The notes beneath the pieces were generated by a model that saw only the letters and a list, made by a program, of their open reading frames with translations, was not told the origin of the DNA and ran no database searches. DNA of 64,000 nucleotides from NCBI GenBank assembly GCA_018873225.1, contig JAEILZ010000002.1, forward strand, positions 3,224,001 through 3,288,000. Reading direction: 5' to 3'. This DNA comes from [Phialemoniopsis] sp. UDSM-2020. Its lineage: Eukaryota > Ascomycota > Sordariomycetes > Thyridiales > Thyridiaceae. A program made the translations under genes and the position numbers. Positions 1-12,305 of this stretch are shown here, one piece after another. Numbering within the stretch: the first letter of the stretch is position 1; the number at the start of each line of letters is the position of its first letter.

Positions 1-1615
1 TCCTTCAGCGAACCTTTCCTTCGCAGCGTCTTCTCCGGCTCTTGCTTCTGTTCTTGACCGATGACCTGCCATGTCCGCACCGGATGGCCTCCTAGACTCG
101 AGACGAGGACTATGCTGTATTTGGCATCAGTACATTCTATGTCCTTTAAAAGAGAAGAGAGACTGACTCGACGATGGCTTCGTCGTTCCCATCCGGCTCG
201 TAAATGACGGCCAACCCTGAAGAGGGAATCGACAGTTTATTTCGCTTCATCCTCACCCTGCATCCATGAATGATGGCTCGAGGCGCAGGCGCATGCAAGC
301 TGCAAGATAGACTCGCCAACCCATGCGTGGATCATGCAGGTATTTCAGAGGAAATGCAAGCCCACTGGGGATCGCTGCACGATGTCTGCGCGCGCACGAG
401 CGCACGCGCTTCCTTAGCATACAGGTTTTGTTTTACCTTACTGTTGTTGGAAGACCGTGCCGCTTTTAGAAAGGCATGCCTAGCACCCCGTTAGCTTGAT
501 TAGGCTGTATGACTGCCCGACTTGGACAGCACCAAGCTGCAGGCGAGCTTCCTGCTCCCCTGGCACATACACTATCCGACGGATGAGCCGTGGCGGCCTG
601 GTTTTGCCGGCCGTTGAGCCTCTCGAGAGCCAAAGGTGTGACAACAGGCCACACCGAGCCGTGCGCGCGCGCCGCTCACTTTCAAGCCGCGTCTGAATAT
701 CCGGGTCGGCTGTTTCGGGAAACCTGTCGCAGGGACAACCATTCACGGCTTGCGTAGATCAGAGACTCCCTGAAGCTACAGCTGTTGCTTTGAACTAGCT
801 ATGATAGCTTCGTTCTTTCGCACGTACCTGAGGATCCCGGAGTCCATTTGCACACACAGGCAAGGATAACCGGGCTTAGTTGAACATGAAGTATCCCCGC
901 AAGAGTAAAGATCCATTATTTAGCATATAGCATGCTATACCAAAGAGTCTGGTATGACATTACTAGGTAAAGTAAAGTTATTTTTTTTTCTAGGGCATTG
1001 AACGTGGCCTGCTTGACCTCCTTAGTCCTGGCTTACGAACCCAAGGCATAATGCCACAGAATCTCAAAGTTTCAGGGATCGAATTTCGAGGGCGAAACTC
1101 TATATCCATTATATGTTATGACCAAAATCGTCCTAGGCCTTCATGGCATTGAATTTGGACCATGCGTCGCGTATTATGCTCCTACTGAATTTTTGGTGCT
1201 TTATTCTGATCTTAACGAACGAACTGTATAAGCATCCAGGCAGGAACAGGACGAGTTGGACACGGTTGAGACTGTATAGTCCTTGGTAGACAATCAAGTG
1301 ACAGTGGAGTGCTTCGACTCGACAGTTTGCAGCATCGAATGCTCTTTCAAGTTACGATCCTCCGTCCGCAGCACGAGTTGGCGTGTGTAAGTGAGGATGG
1401 TTCCTCAGGGGTGTCACGTGCTGATGCGTAGCGCGATGGCGACCGGAATTAGCGTCCGTGAAGCCGCTGTGGCGCTACGGCATCCATTATGAGATTCCTA
1501 AGCATGCGGGGATCATCGACTACAACCATCATCTTACCTCGTGCATGACAAGTCTTGCCGTCGCGAATGCATACTTCCCAAGCATGATAGACGTAACTGC
1601 ATAGACTCGGTGACG
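1..1615. other. Intergenic region, no confident gene
   Basis: No gene is supported here. On the minus strand an open frame begins with ATG at 72 and runs off the left edge (24 codons, rich in Arg, Glu and Ala), so the window may start just inside a gene read leftwards. This is a weak call. The rest holds only short open frames of unremarkable composition and a T-run near 980. Confidence 0.4.
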
Positions 1616-2039
1616 ATGGCCCCGTGGAACCTCTTCATTCGAACGCTGCTCCTCGCCGAGACGGCAATCGTCAATCGGGTAAGCTTCCGTTGCAAGAACC
1701 ACCTACGCGGACCGCGGGACTGATTTCCTCGACAGATCTTAGCCAGCCCAGGCTTCCATCGCGCGGTCGGGCGCATACACAGGCGGGTAGAAGACTTCAG
1801 GCATGGGCGGAATCCCCATGAGCCTCTCCGGCCGGGCGAGGCGACAGGTACGTCTCCACGACTTGAATCAATCTGACCCCGACAATGCAACTTGATCCTG
1901 ACAGTATGCCTCATTAGAAAACCCAAACGCCACAAAAAGCGGCTTCGTCAATCACTTTGTCGACGAAATAAAGAACCAGTTCCGCGGCACGCCGACGAAC
2001 CCTCCCCCATCCGGTCCTCCCTCACAACCGAAAAGGTGA
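1616..2039 (+). CDS. Mrx7-like MIOREX complex protein (mitochondrial)
   Basis: Three short exons (1616-1678, 1736-1847, 1918-2039) join in phase into a 98-residue protein. Introns start GTAAGC and GTACGT and end in CAG and TAG. The protein starts MAPWNLFIRTLLL, has a hydrophobic N-terminal stretch, then the segment ILASPGFHRAVGRIHRRVED, a short Pro/Gly-rich linker, and the helical segment FVNHFVDEIKNQFRG near the C-terminus. The order F-H-R-x-V-x(2)-I-H-R-x-V followed by an E-I/L-K-x-Q-F-R-G tail is what I know of the fungal Mrx7 family, linked in yeast to mitochondrial ribosome/expressosome assemblies; that function is by analogy. No exon alone exceeds 41 codons, so simple ORF calling misses it. 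The family assignment is from memory of the pattern, not a search. Confidence 0.8.
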
Positions 2040-2844
2040 TACAACACTGTTGCGAATGCCCCGGCGGGAGACTCGATACAGGCCGGCTACTTCCACACAG
2101 CATGCGAACTACCTCCCGGCTTGAGGGAGAAAACAATGCTGCAGATACGGCAGCGTCTTTATAGGACGAGTGCCAAAGCATAGCTTCAAAGGCAGCTCGT
2201 ATCACGTTTGGAGTCACGTCTTGTCAACACAATATCACCCTGACGGCGAACGATCGAAGAAGCCGCGATAGACGCCAGTCAAATACTGCGCACTCGGTCG
2301 CTGCGGTTCGCAAAGAAGGCTGGATTGTCTGCGATTGAAACTATGAAGCTCTGAAGACACCAGGAATGGGGCTTCCGAACCGACTTGCAGCAGGGGCCTC
2401 CACAGTCAGCGAAGAGAGTATTTTTACACCTGTTTTGCCTAGCAATAGAGAGCTCCACTCATCTATCAACACTCATTGACATCCCAAGATGCTGGTGTTC
2501 TCATCAGACTTGGTCTGGGCATGGTGCTGACCCGTGTCACTCACTGCTAACTTACGGTGTTTCTTACCAGTACTACCTTCGTGAGAGTTGGGGATGAGTA
2601 GCTACCATTCAGTCTCTGTATAACACCCACGTAGAGTCACTTGCAGAGCCACAGTCACCACCTTCCTGGAGGAGCATAAAAAGGCAATCAGTCTCCCTTC
2701 GAGACTGCAAGACAGACCATCCGCATCTCCCTTTCTCAACTTCTTAAGATATGGTTCGCCATCATGGCAACTTCATCAAATTCAGCATCCCTATCACACC
2801 CAGCTAAGGCTGTTAAATAGATACAAGATCACAAACGCAGAACC
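2040..2844. other. Intergenic: 3' region of Mrx7-like gene and promoter of next gene
   Basis: No gene seen. The last 150 bases carry an A/T-rich CATAAAAAGG-like element near 2676 and a pyrimidine-rich stretch, which fits a promoter for the small gene that follows. Confidence 0.5.
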
Positions 2845-3123
2845 ATGTGCCAACTCACCGTTTACACCTGGGTCTTCACAGACTGCCAGGCGGACCCAAA
2901 ACACATCCAGCCCGTCAACCTGGTCCGCTGGGACTGGCAGCCGACCGACAAGGATGCGAACGGGTCACCGATCCCGGATCCGTGTCCAAATGTAAAGGGC
3001 CTCAAGGGATATTGCCATGCGGCCGAGGTGACGGGCAAACTCCAGCGCAGCGGCAGCAAGGGAGGTCCATGCCCGGTATGCCTCTCCCAGCAGGAGCGAG
3101 AGGCCTTGTGGCAGAAGTACTGA
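2845..3123 (+). CDS. Small cysteine-containing conserved fungal protein
   Basis: A single-exon gene of 92 codons starting MCQLTVYTW. It has six cysteines (residue 2, then positions in FTDCQ, PDPCP, KGYCH, GGPCP and PVCLS), with a CPVC pair near the C-terminus and a Trp at residue 9. There is no signal peptide or membrane segment, so it is probably intracellular. Its layout (MCxxT..., spaced Cys pairs, charged C-terminus) resembles a widespread class of short fungal hypothetical proteins that may bind zinc; that is inference. The ATG lies in a good context (ACCATG) and a promoter-like A/T element lies about 170 bases upstream. I do not recognise a specific function. Confidence 0.7.
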   Translation: MCQLTVYTWVFTDCQADPKHIQPVNLVRWDWQPTDKDANGSPIPDPCPNVKGLKGYCHAAEVTGKLQRSGSKGGPCPVCLSQQEREALWQKY

Positions 3124-3537
3124 CAGTATTCGAGGTGTAGAGGACATCAGCGAAGCTGGAAGAAAGTCAGGCAGGCGGGTTTGAATGCGATGTATATTGA
3201 ATGAATATCATTATGGGAATTGTTGTGTGTTAGAGCGAGGATTTCATCCCGTAGCATATGTTTGACATGAGCATGCGAGATGACCATCCAGATCATGATA
3301 ATCATTGTCACGATCGTGTTCTTTCAAAGTCCATATTATTCATGACATTGCATATAAGCCGGCCACCGGCTAGTGACAAGTAGAGTACGTGAAAAACAAA
3401 GAAAAATGCCTTTTCCCGCAAACAAAAAGGGTATACGCCGCCGACATGAACGAAAACCTGGCCATCACCGGCCCAACCTGGGTATCCTCAAAAGAATAGC
3501 CAAATGACACTTCTACACCACACCAGAATTACACTCC
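3124..3537. other. Convergent 3' regions
   Basis: Lies between two genes that end toward each other (small Cys protein and kinesin). A/T-rich with repeated CATGA-type words; no ORF of note. Confidence 0.5.
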
Positions 3538-6375
3538 TCAGAACAGGTCGTCGTCCGCAGCGGCAACGTCCCACTTCTTGGCCGTCAACTTCCTCATCTT
3601 CTTGGGGCTCGAGCTGCCCGTCGACCGGATGGACGTGGAGCTACCACGGCCGCCATCGTCACTAACGCGCAGCTTCTCCATCTTGCGGTTCAGGGCGTCG
3701 CTGCCGCCGCCGCGACTGGGCCGAGGGCTGCCGGTCTCGGCCACCACGTCGTCCCTCTCCCCCAGCGGCTTCCTCTTCGTCGGGCTGCGCCCTGTGAGCT
3801 CCCTCTTGAGCACCATGATTTCTCTCCTGAGGCGGTCGTTCTCCTGCTCGAGGTTCTCGACCAGCACATTCTCCTTGTTTTCGCCATCTTCGCAGTCTGC
3901 CACCGGGTGGACGTTCTCATCGCTGGCGGGCGAAACGGTGACCTGCAGGCGCTCCATGACCTCCACTTTCCTGTCCCAGTGCTCCTCTCCGCGCTCCTTC
4001 TCGAGCTCGAGACTAGTCTTCCACCTGGCCAGCTCCAGCACTAAGCGCTGTTCGAATTCGGCGACGCAGTCTTCTCGGATCTCCTGTTCCAGCTCCATAA
4101 GCCGGTCGGACATGGACATGAGATGTGCCTCCGCCTCGAGTCGCTTCTCCGTCTCTGCTTCCAGCGATGAGCGGAGATACTCAGCCTCCTCGGACAGACG
4201 AGCGATTTCCAGTGCTGCAATCTCCATGGTGACACGATCGTCAGATGAAGAGGCATTAGAGCAGGGTGAAAAGGTCCGCTGAAGGTTCGGTGACGTCGAA
4301 GTGTACGATCCACCCGTGCTACCAGGCGGAAAGAAGGGCCGCTGATGAACAAGAGTAGGCGATGATAGAGGACTGGAAGACGGTGCATGGTGGTTTGTGG
4401 CGGGAGGAAGGGTGGCCGTGTTGGAAAGAATGGTCTGTGTGATTGACGGGATACGCGGCACCGTGATCTCGCGAGCCAGTGCACTGTATCGGAGGATTTG
4501 CGACGTAGCATTGAAGTCGCCATGCGGATCCGCAGTGACTATCATGACCGCCTTTTGGGGGTTGCGGTGGTTGGAATGGGAAACATTCGAAGGAAACGAG
4601 TTCGAGAACAGAAGCTCAGTCAGTTTGCATTGCCTGAAAGGGACAACGCTGGGCTATAGCAGGTCAAAGTTAGCGAACAGTCGGTATCGAGTACCCGATG
4701 GCCTCGACAATTGCACATACCTTGCTCGTAGTTCCAGAATCGCTCTGCATCTGGAGACACTGTCCGAGATACATGAGACTCTCGTTGATCTTGCCAGCTT
4801 CGGCCAAAGTAGCACCCGCCGTCTTGGCATCCCTGGCTCGCTCACTGCCTGCAAGATCTACAATGGTAAGGGTGTTACCGGTCCAAGGCACTCGGTCGTT
4901 CCGCCGGCCCTTGGCTCGCTTCTTAACTTCGACGCAGAAGAATCCGTGACTGCGAGAGCTCACGCTGTTACTGCCCGTGCCGGCGACTCTGCGCTCGTGG
5001 AGACCTGCCTCGAGCACCATGAGAGCCTGGCTCAAGCTGCTGCAGACAATCTTGCGCAGTCCGGCGACAACTTTCCTATCTGGTGAGTACTCGGTGCTCT
5101 TGAAGAGCAAGGGCCGGCGTCGATACTCCTTCGTCGCTGCAGACTTGACTGGCGGAGTAAGGAGGTCGAAGATGCGATCATTGTAGACCTCGTACATGGA
5201 GACAAGAACGGTGTAGTCGGAGCTCGGATCACACGATACATTGATGCTACTGACGTCGGGATGCTGCGGCAGTGCGGACGGACGGTTTAGGAGTCGTCGG
5301 GGTGTCGGAGGTGGTGCTTGACCGTGGGATTCGCCCTTTATTGTGCTCTTCTTAGTAATTGTACTTCGCTGACGTGTTGATGTCGTTGCTGCCATGAAAT
5401 GTTTTGTTGGGGACTTGAACGGTGAAAGAAAACCCCTGGCCAACTGTGGCAGTTGGGGTGAATTTGAAAAAGACAAAAGCTGCTGCCAAGGGCTTTGATG
5501 AGAGGCCTTGGTAGGTGTAGAAGGAAGCTCTGGAGCCACAGAGTCTTCGCGGCAGACAACTCGTACACTTCGGAGCCTATTTCTTGCTCGTGGACTTGAC
5601 GGGAACTTTCCGGGCATGTCCAACTCGCTTGTATTGCTCTCCTGGGACGAATTGAAAACAGAAGCGCGGGGGTTAGAAGGGCGGGAAGGCAAGGAAGAGC
5701 CTACAATCATGGGTGTGGGCGCTCTGGAGCTGTAGCGCGAAGGACCAGAAGCATCGGCATAAACCGTGTCGAGATAGGCGGAGGCAGTGAGAATGCTGGC
5801 CTCTGAAGCGTCAGAGGCCTTGATAGATGCCTCAATTGAGGGTTGGCTACCGAGATCGACAATATTCTGTCCGAGTGATCGGAAAATCACGTCCAGAGAC
5901 AGTTGGAGAAGGCCTCGTTGCGCTCGCGATCCCAGAATAGTATGTGACTGCGCCAGGCACAAATAAAATCAGCATATTAGAGCAGACTAATGTCTGGTCG
6001 AAGGGCGTGTTGCGTTACCTTTCCCGAGCCCGTCACACCGAGCGTGGCGAGCAGCGCATCGGTACCGTCTCCTCCATGCGGTGCGAGTACGCCCTCGACA
6101 AGCGGGACAACGCCGGTGCAGTGGAACACATCAAGCTGGGACGCCTCCTCTTCAAACACCTGGGTGAAGCAGAACTTCTCGATTGCGCGCCTCCGGTCGT
6201 TGGGCGGATTGAGCGTAATGTGTGTTGGTGCTGTCGAAGCAGCATCTGTTGCGGGAGGCTCGACGTTCAAGAAGCGCTCTGCAGAGCCGACAGGCGCAGG
6301 CCGTAGTCGTAGATAGACCTGAAAGAGGTTATGAGCTTTCGAGGACGAGGAGGTGTTACTCCCTGCGGCGTCCAT
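3538..6375 (-). CDS. Kinesin-6-like motor protein
   Basis: Exons 6375-6019, 5947-4721 and 4653-3538 join in phase to 899 residues. The N-terminal motor has the P-loop GVTGSGKSHT (about 112-122, split by intron 1 directly after GSGK), switch I SSRSH (about 448), switch II DLAGSER (about 480) and the VPFRQCKLTELL segment (about 533). Between the end of helix DVIFRSLG and strand VLVSMYEVYNDR sits a Ser/Pro/basic insertion of roughly 200 residues, at the site where kinesin-6 proteins (KIF20A, Klp9) carry their loop-6 insertion. After the motor come a Ser/Pro linker, a coiled coil (about 675-760), a second short coil and a basic C-terminus with PKKMRK, a likely nuclear signal. Kinesin-6 motors act at the spindle midzone; the role here is by family. 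The ATG at 6375 is chosen because the upstream in-frame extension is low-complexity and unlike motor N-termini. Confidence 0.9.
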
Positions 6376-8465
6376 GATGTCCGGTTGCTTTGGGGGACGT
6401 TTCCACGATTTGGTTCGGCAATATCGTCGATTTTGAGGTGATGCCGAGAAAAAAAAATGAAAAGAAGACAACCAAGGATGATGATTGTAAGGTTATGTCC
6501 TTACTGAATGTCGTGCATGTCGCAATGGGGCTGCTCCATACTGGCTCAGCACGAATGCTTGTTGCGTGTCTAGCCATCCATATTTACGGCTAGTAATTCT
6601 GGAGATGCGATGTTCACCGGGCAACCAGGCCCCATCAACCCAGTGTCATCTATTCAATTGCCAGCCGGGACGATAAGATAAGAAACGCCAAGCCCCCAAA
6701 AATTTCCTGTCAGCTCTGGAATGCAAGTCGACCCCGCAATCTCCCTGCGTCTTGAATAGACCCAACTTTTAGACGTCATGTCCAACCAGGGTCCTCGAAT
6801 TCTTTTTTTCTCATGGTGGTCGTGGATCGTGCTTTCTCGGCCTGCTGTTCTCAACCTGCCTGATCCACTGAATAACAAATGAAGATAGAACACCTCATTG
6901 TGGCTCTGCTGTCACTGTGTAAATTCACTTGTTTAGCTAGATTGGGTATTCTGTATTGTCCGCTACTAAGAGGCGAAAGAAAAACCCAAATTCTGGAATG
7001 TTGCTATGATGGAAACTTACGGCTGGAAATCTCTACGTTCAAGACCGTAATCTCGGAGATACTTCCCCGCTACGCATCCAGGCAACAAAATCTTCAAGCG
7101 TTGCAGACAATCGGCAGTGACTCATTGACTCATAGGATTATATCCGAAAGCTGGCACCCAATAAATGAATCCTTCGTTCACTCCCGAGATCGTTTTATTC
7201 GTACATGGGTTTCCAAGGACAGGCGTAATAGGACTCACGACTTAGTCACATAAGTACCTGTCTGACTGTTCGCTAGCAAAGTAAGGGCGAATAAGATGGA
7301 GGGTGTCCATCCCCTGAGCTATGCGTCAAGGTGACCACCCATCATGGACGTAGGAAAGCAGATGCAGCTAGCCAGGTGGTCGAAAGCTTACTCTGTGTGG
7401 GTGGTGCGGTGCATTCAATCCCGTTAGCCTAAGGTATGCACGGCTCCTGCAAGCCAGCATGTCAGACCAACAATATCTGTGTCGTTTGGAAATTATCTTA
7501 TTTCCTCTGTTACGCTGTTTGTGTGCGAGGATCAACTTGCCGGTGAGGTCAGATCTGCTTCTGCTTGAAGCAATGAAAGCAATGAACTGTAGAATGTGGC
7601 CGCGGGGTTGCACCGCCTCGAGTCCGGAACGTGGGTTTCCACTACCTTCTGAAGACATCAAGGCAGTCGATCAAGCAGCCAGCCCGCAATCCGATCGAGA
7701 ATGATGGTACACGCGCAGCTTTGCACACAGACACATCAGCCTACGCGCACAAAAAAAAGTCATGGTAAAAATGTCGAGCATGGGTCCAGGTGGCCCGCAA
7801 ACGCATCAACCGAACCACTCGCAGCTCGCGATCATGGGCTCCTGACGTAGTCTGCAAAGTCGTGCGATGACTGAACAGAGGAGGAAATGGCGGTGACTCG
7901 TTTCTTCAGTCCAAATCTGGCGTAGTAGTCGTCTCATCACCAATGATACACTTGAGAGGCAAGATCAGGTGGAGTCATTCATGGAGCAGATCTCAAACAT
8001 CAAATCGGTTATGCTCCCTGTCTGTCCTCAACAATACCCTCAAAGTTGCTCCGAGGCACTGGAACTGCACTTTGGAGTGGACTCATTTCCTCTGTGGAAC
8101 AGGCGTGTAGTGGGCTGTGACTGGCGTGGCAGCTGGCAGAACCCGAGCCTTAGCGGCAATGGCCCGCTGAAATTAGCCTTTGGATCGAGTTTGCGGCGCA
8201 CGCATTGGCCAGCTTGGCTTGTAGAGGCCCCGTTCTGGTGGTTCTGCTCGGCCAGCCAGGCCAGGGAGGGGACACCGGACGGCTTCCCCACTAGGCAAAA
8301 AAAGTTTGGTGATATTTTCTTCCCGCTCCCGCCTCTGGGCCTCATTTTCTCTTGCTCTCTTTCTTCCTCCCAAGGACCCAAAACCCCAACCACAAGACAA
8401 CGAAGTCGCACTACCAGTTCAGAGAACACAATACAGATACAACACAACTTTGTCGAGAATTCAAC
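6376..8465. other. Intergenic: kinesin promoter and distal promoter of acidic nuclear protein
   Basis: No gene supported. Open frames at 6879-7253 and 7969-8559 have no recognisable domain and weak codon bias. From about 8316 to 8380 there is a strongly pyrimidine-rich plus-strand tract (CCGCTCCCGCCTC..., TTTTCTCTTGCTCTC), the usual look of a fungal core promoter just before a transcription start, so the leader of the next gene probably begins near 8380-8440. Confidence 0.5.
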
Positions 8466-8492
8466 ATGCCTTCGGCCGTCGCTGAGCTGTAA
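8466..8492 (+). promoter_or_regulatory. Upstream ORF 1 (8 codons)
   Basis: ATG CCT TCG GCC GTC GCT GAG CTG TAA, in context AACATG, lies in the presumed long 5' leader of the acidic nuclear protein, 470 bases before its start. A short uORF with a good start context could lower translation of the main frame. Whether it survives in the mature mRNA depends on leader splicing, which I cannot see. Confidence 0.4.
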
Positions 8493-8650
8493 ACTCCCAC
8501 TGCGGGACACGCCCGATTTCTCCAGGCCTGTCCCGCAGTCCAGCAGTCTCAACGAGTAGTTCAACTATCAATTCATCTCGACAAAGTTACCCGAGCTTTT
8601 GCTGTCTCGAGCCCTCCTTCCTGGAATAGAGAAGGAGAGCATCTAGACAT

Positions 8651-8830
8651 ATGCTATCAAGAAAGCCTACCTCTGAAAACCAACAAGTTTCCAATCTGCC
8701 CTCTCTTCGACACTGGGCTTCAAGCGAACACACATCTCTACTCTCCCCCATTATCCTTCCTCACCAACTCTACAATATCCTAACCCGGTTCTTTCTACTC
8801 TTTGGCTGTTCTATAGACGAACGAACCTAG
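8651..8830 (+). promoter_or_regulatory. Upstream ORF 2 (59 codons)
   Basis: An ATG-started frame of 59 codons ending in TAG, 135 bases before the main start. No domain is visible. With uORF 1 it suggests that the main protein is translationally restrained, unless the leader is spliced. Confidence 0.35.
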
Positions 8831-8965
8831 AGGCATTTTACTGGATTCTACAAGGACTTGCTGTGATACATCTGCAGTCCATTTTACTGTCTTCATTCGG
8901 CTGTTCACCGCCGTTTGCACACCCCACACAAACCCGGTCCCCTGAACCCCTGCATGCCACACATA

Positions 8966-10885
8966 ATGTCTCGAAACGTGCGGCGCAAATACCCCTCCAC
9001 TCCCGTCAAGGGAAAGGCTCCCAAACGCCGTGGCTCGGACTCATCTTCGTCCCTCAACCTCTCCGACCTCACCGATCTCTCCGACGGCTATTCAGGCGTC
9101 GACGAGGTCAGCGACTCTGAAGACGATGACGAGGAAGGGGTCGTGGCGGCCGAGGAGGAGCATATAATCACCCGCGTGTCGCGCAAGGACCGCACCAGCT
9201 CTCCCCGGCCAGTCCAAGATGAAGACTCGGACGCTGATGAAGAAGACGAAGACGAAGACGATGACGACGACGATGAGAACGACGACGACGAGCTCGAGCC
9301 CGATGACGAAGATGGCGATCAGAGCGCTAGCTGGGACGGCATTTTGTCGGAGGCCGAGGGGAGCACGGCCTCTGAGCTCGGCGGCGATGATGCTTTCATG
9401 CTGGAGGAGGACCTGCCGGCCGTCAGGCGTCAAGTGCGCTTCACTGGCGTCCCCGACAGTGATTCCGATTCTACTACGTCCGAGATGTCGGACGATGTGA
9501 CCGAGTATTTCCCGGACATTTTTGTGGAACAGACGTCACTCGATCCTGCCTTTCGCCGTGAGATTGAGCAAGACCTCGATGATGTCTCGTCTAATAGCTC
9601 GTACTGGGATTTCCACGATACCTACGATCGCAATGCCGACCAGTCTGACCCCGTCGGATTTTTTCAAGGCTCTGACGACGAAACCCCGCTTGCCACCCCG
9701 ATGGGTTCACATCCTCCGACAGAGGCCTCTACTCCCGTCCCGTCGACAGAAGACCTGGACGGATACGAGAGTGAGTTTGTTGCCATACATGGCTCCTACT
9801 TTCAATGCTAATGATATCTATCAGCCGATGGCGACACCACCGAGGAGGACATTCCGGAGCCGCTTCCTCGTAGGAAACAGTTTCGTCGTTGTGAGACCGT
9901 CGAGGCATCTTCGGACTCCGAGACAGACACCACCATCAAGGGCCGGAGCCGGAGCCGGAGCCGAGGTCGCCCTCGTACCGGCCGCTTCGACCTGGATAGT
10001 TCTGTGCAAAAGCCTATCGCTGTCGTCAATCCTATTACTCGCAAGATGATCATCTTTACCCCCAAGAAGAAGGACGGCGAAAACCGCTTCGACCTGTCTC
10101 CTGAGTCATTGCGCACTTTCTTCAACTACCCTCCAGTAGACACGGCCCAGTCGTCGCCTATACTCAGCCACTCTGGCTCGCTGATGATGGGTGCGATGCT
10201 GACTTCCAACACTTTTGGCGACTTCATCCATTCTCAGCCCTTTGGTCCCGTTGAGGCCTTCTTCCCCGCGATGGGCTCCGATGCATTTATTGGCGAAGAT
10301 AGTGACTTCTCTGGCATATACGATGAAGAGGATGGGGAAGACGAGGAAGAGAAGAGGCTCAAGCTCGAGGACTTCATCACTTTCCAGGAGCACTCGGACG
10401 ACGAGGAAGCGGCCACCCCGGATGATCTGGCAATTGACTGGGAAGAAGGAACCAACACTGACCTTCCGTCTACACCCGGAACCCGTCGGCCGTCGACAGC
10501 CATGAGCGCCAATAGCGACAACAATCTGGAACTGCACCCTCTACTCGCTCACTTTGACAACAACTCTGATGCCGTGGGCGCCTTCAGGCGGAACCAAGTC
10601 AACCAGCAGCTCATCCTCAGTGACCGGGCCACCAGCGAGTCACTGGCATTCTCTGGCCCCTACTCGCTGGGCACCCTACGCGGCATCAAGAACGGCAGTC
10701 TCGAGACGGTGACGACGCCCATCACGCCTGCGAGAAGGCAAAAGCGCACGAGCATGAACGGCTTCAACGACTTCAATCGGAGTCCGCTGGCCAACGTGTC
10801 GACGAAGAGGAAGGCATCCGGCATGCACGACGGCAACCACAAGAAACAACGTAGCATCTCTGATGTTAGAGACATCGCATTGTAG
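8966..10885 (+). CDS. Acidic nuclear protein, possibly CRF1/IFH1-like coregulator
   Basis: Exons 8966-9770 and 9825-10885 (54-nt intron, GTGAGT...CAG) give 621 residues. The N-terminus is basic, followed by a Ser/Asp patch and a very acidic run at about 85-130. Then comes VRRQVRFTGVPDSDSD with a following TSEMSDDVTEYFPDIFVEQ segment (about 165-205), an Arg-Ser and RGRPRTGRF AT-hook-like motif, and PIAVVNPITRKMIIFTPKKK. The C-terminal half alternates acidic and Ser/Pro-rich stretches and ends with basic clusters that look like nuclear signals. The acidic block plus the DSDSD/PDIFV segment reminds me of the fungal CRF1/IFH1 family, coregulators of ribosomal-protein genes with Fhl1; this is tentative. 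Of two nearby in-frame ATGs (8954, 8966) I chose 8966 because it has A at -3. Confidence 0.8.
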
Positions 10886-12305
10886 TATTGGGTGTTGGTT
10901 GGTCACGGGAGATTTCGCGGCATTTACTGATTACAGAAAAGCACGCCCAAGGACGGCATGGCCCTGCTTTGAAGCTGGCCATCCCTGGCCTTTCGTCACG
11001 ATGAATTTGAAAAGTTTTCCTTTGGTTCTAGTCATAATTCTACTGTTACATTCACATGATCTGATTCTCAGTACCCTTGATGCCCGTGACGTCTTTGTGC
11101 CTGTTCGTAGTTACCCTCGGACTCTTGAAGCTGCAGTAAGCAAAAGCAGAGGAGTGCCGAATTTGATGCAAGGTCGGTCAGCTGAGCTCCTGCAGGTCGA
11201 CGAGAGCGAGCTCTAATGCCTGCATTCGCATCTGTGATTGATTGGAAAAACGTCATGCATCCAGTTATGCTTACCACAAGCGTGGCCTATCACCTGCTGG
11301 TTTGGTACCTAGGCACGCCAATCCTCTGCGGCAAATGGCACAGCGCCAACACCAAAAATCGATAGTGCCTGACATTCGCTGGCGATCTCTGCACATGGCG
11401 ACCGCATGGCCCGAGTCAGACGGAGAATGCTTGATTTCTTGTGCAACCGCCGACCGAGATCGTCGACGAGCGACTTTGTGTGTTTCCTCTGCCGCTTCTC
11501 TTTTCTTCCCCTTGGACATGATGTGCTCTTTGTTTCTGATCGCTGGTATCAAATACCGAAGATTTCCTATTACTGTGATTTTTATTGCTATTTCTAGACT
11601 GTCGTCATTTGGATTGGCGATCCAAACACTGGAGCCAGGACCGGAAAGGGGAGAAATTTGCGCGCGGCACAGGCACCACAGCGCCTCATCCTAACAGCCC
11701 TAGGAGTGTGATGTAATGGGGAAGACTGCCCAGGTGCCCCCAGGCAGCCAGGGTAAAGGCTCCGCGTCCAGGGCGAAACAAAAATCCCGTGGGCGGAGGG
11801 ATCCCCCGGCCATGGGCAGGTCGGTTCCTGTCGTGGCTCATCCCATCCCGCTGCATCGCCTTGACCTGTTTGTCTATTTTGGCGGTGATCCGCCTGCCCA
11901 CTTTCCAAATTTAGGGTGGTACCCAGACAAGGGTGCATCCGACCTTTTGCGTTTGGGCTCGGTCTCTATTGCAACCTGCGCCCAGGACGGATTGAAACAT
12001 CCACTTCCTAAGGGAAGCTTGGGAAGTTCCGCAGGGAACATCCCCCATGCTGTGTGTCGATGATCAGCACTACGGCCGTCGGTGCATTCGACCGGCTTGC
12101 TGGGGGGGATTGATGAACCAGGTTAGTGATTATGGCTATATAGATCAGCCTGGTATGCACTTTGGGGTCGGGAAAATGGGGAGAGCTTCCTGGCATCATC
12201 GACGAGACTGTTCTGTCTAGCCCTCATCAGGTGTATACGAGTTACCTGTCCAAACTACATATCGGTTCTGCTGTGCGAGTAACAAGGCTCAGCAGACAAG
12301 ACAAC
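10886..12305. other. Intergenic: promoter region of SGNH esterase
   Basis: No gene supported. A CTATATAG element lies near 12136-12143, about 165 bases before the esterase ATG, and may be its TATA box. GC-rich stretches at 11700-11850 give long open frames on both strands, but none has a recognisable domain. Confidence 0.5.

Noticed and set aside
7969..8559. 196-residue plus-strand frame
   Set aside because: Overlaps the CT-rich promoter and the presumed leader of the next gene, has no domain and no codon bias.
9092..9433. 113-residue minus-strand frame with long Val/Ile runs
   Set aside because: Antisense of the poly-Asp/Glu codons of the acidic nuclear protein.
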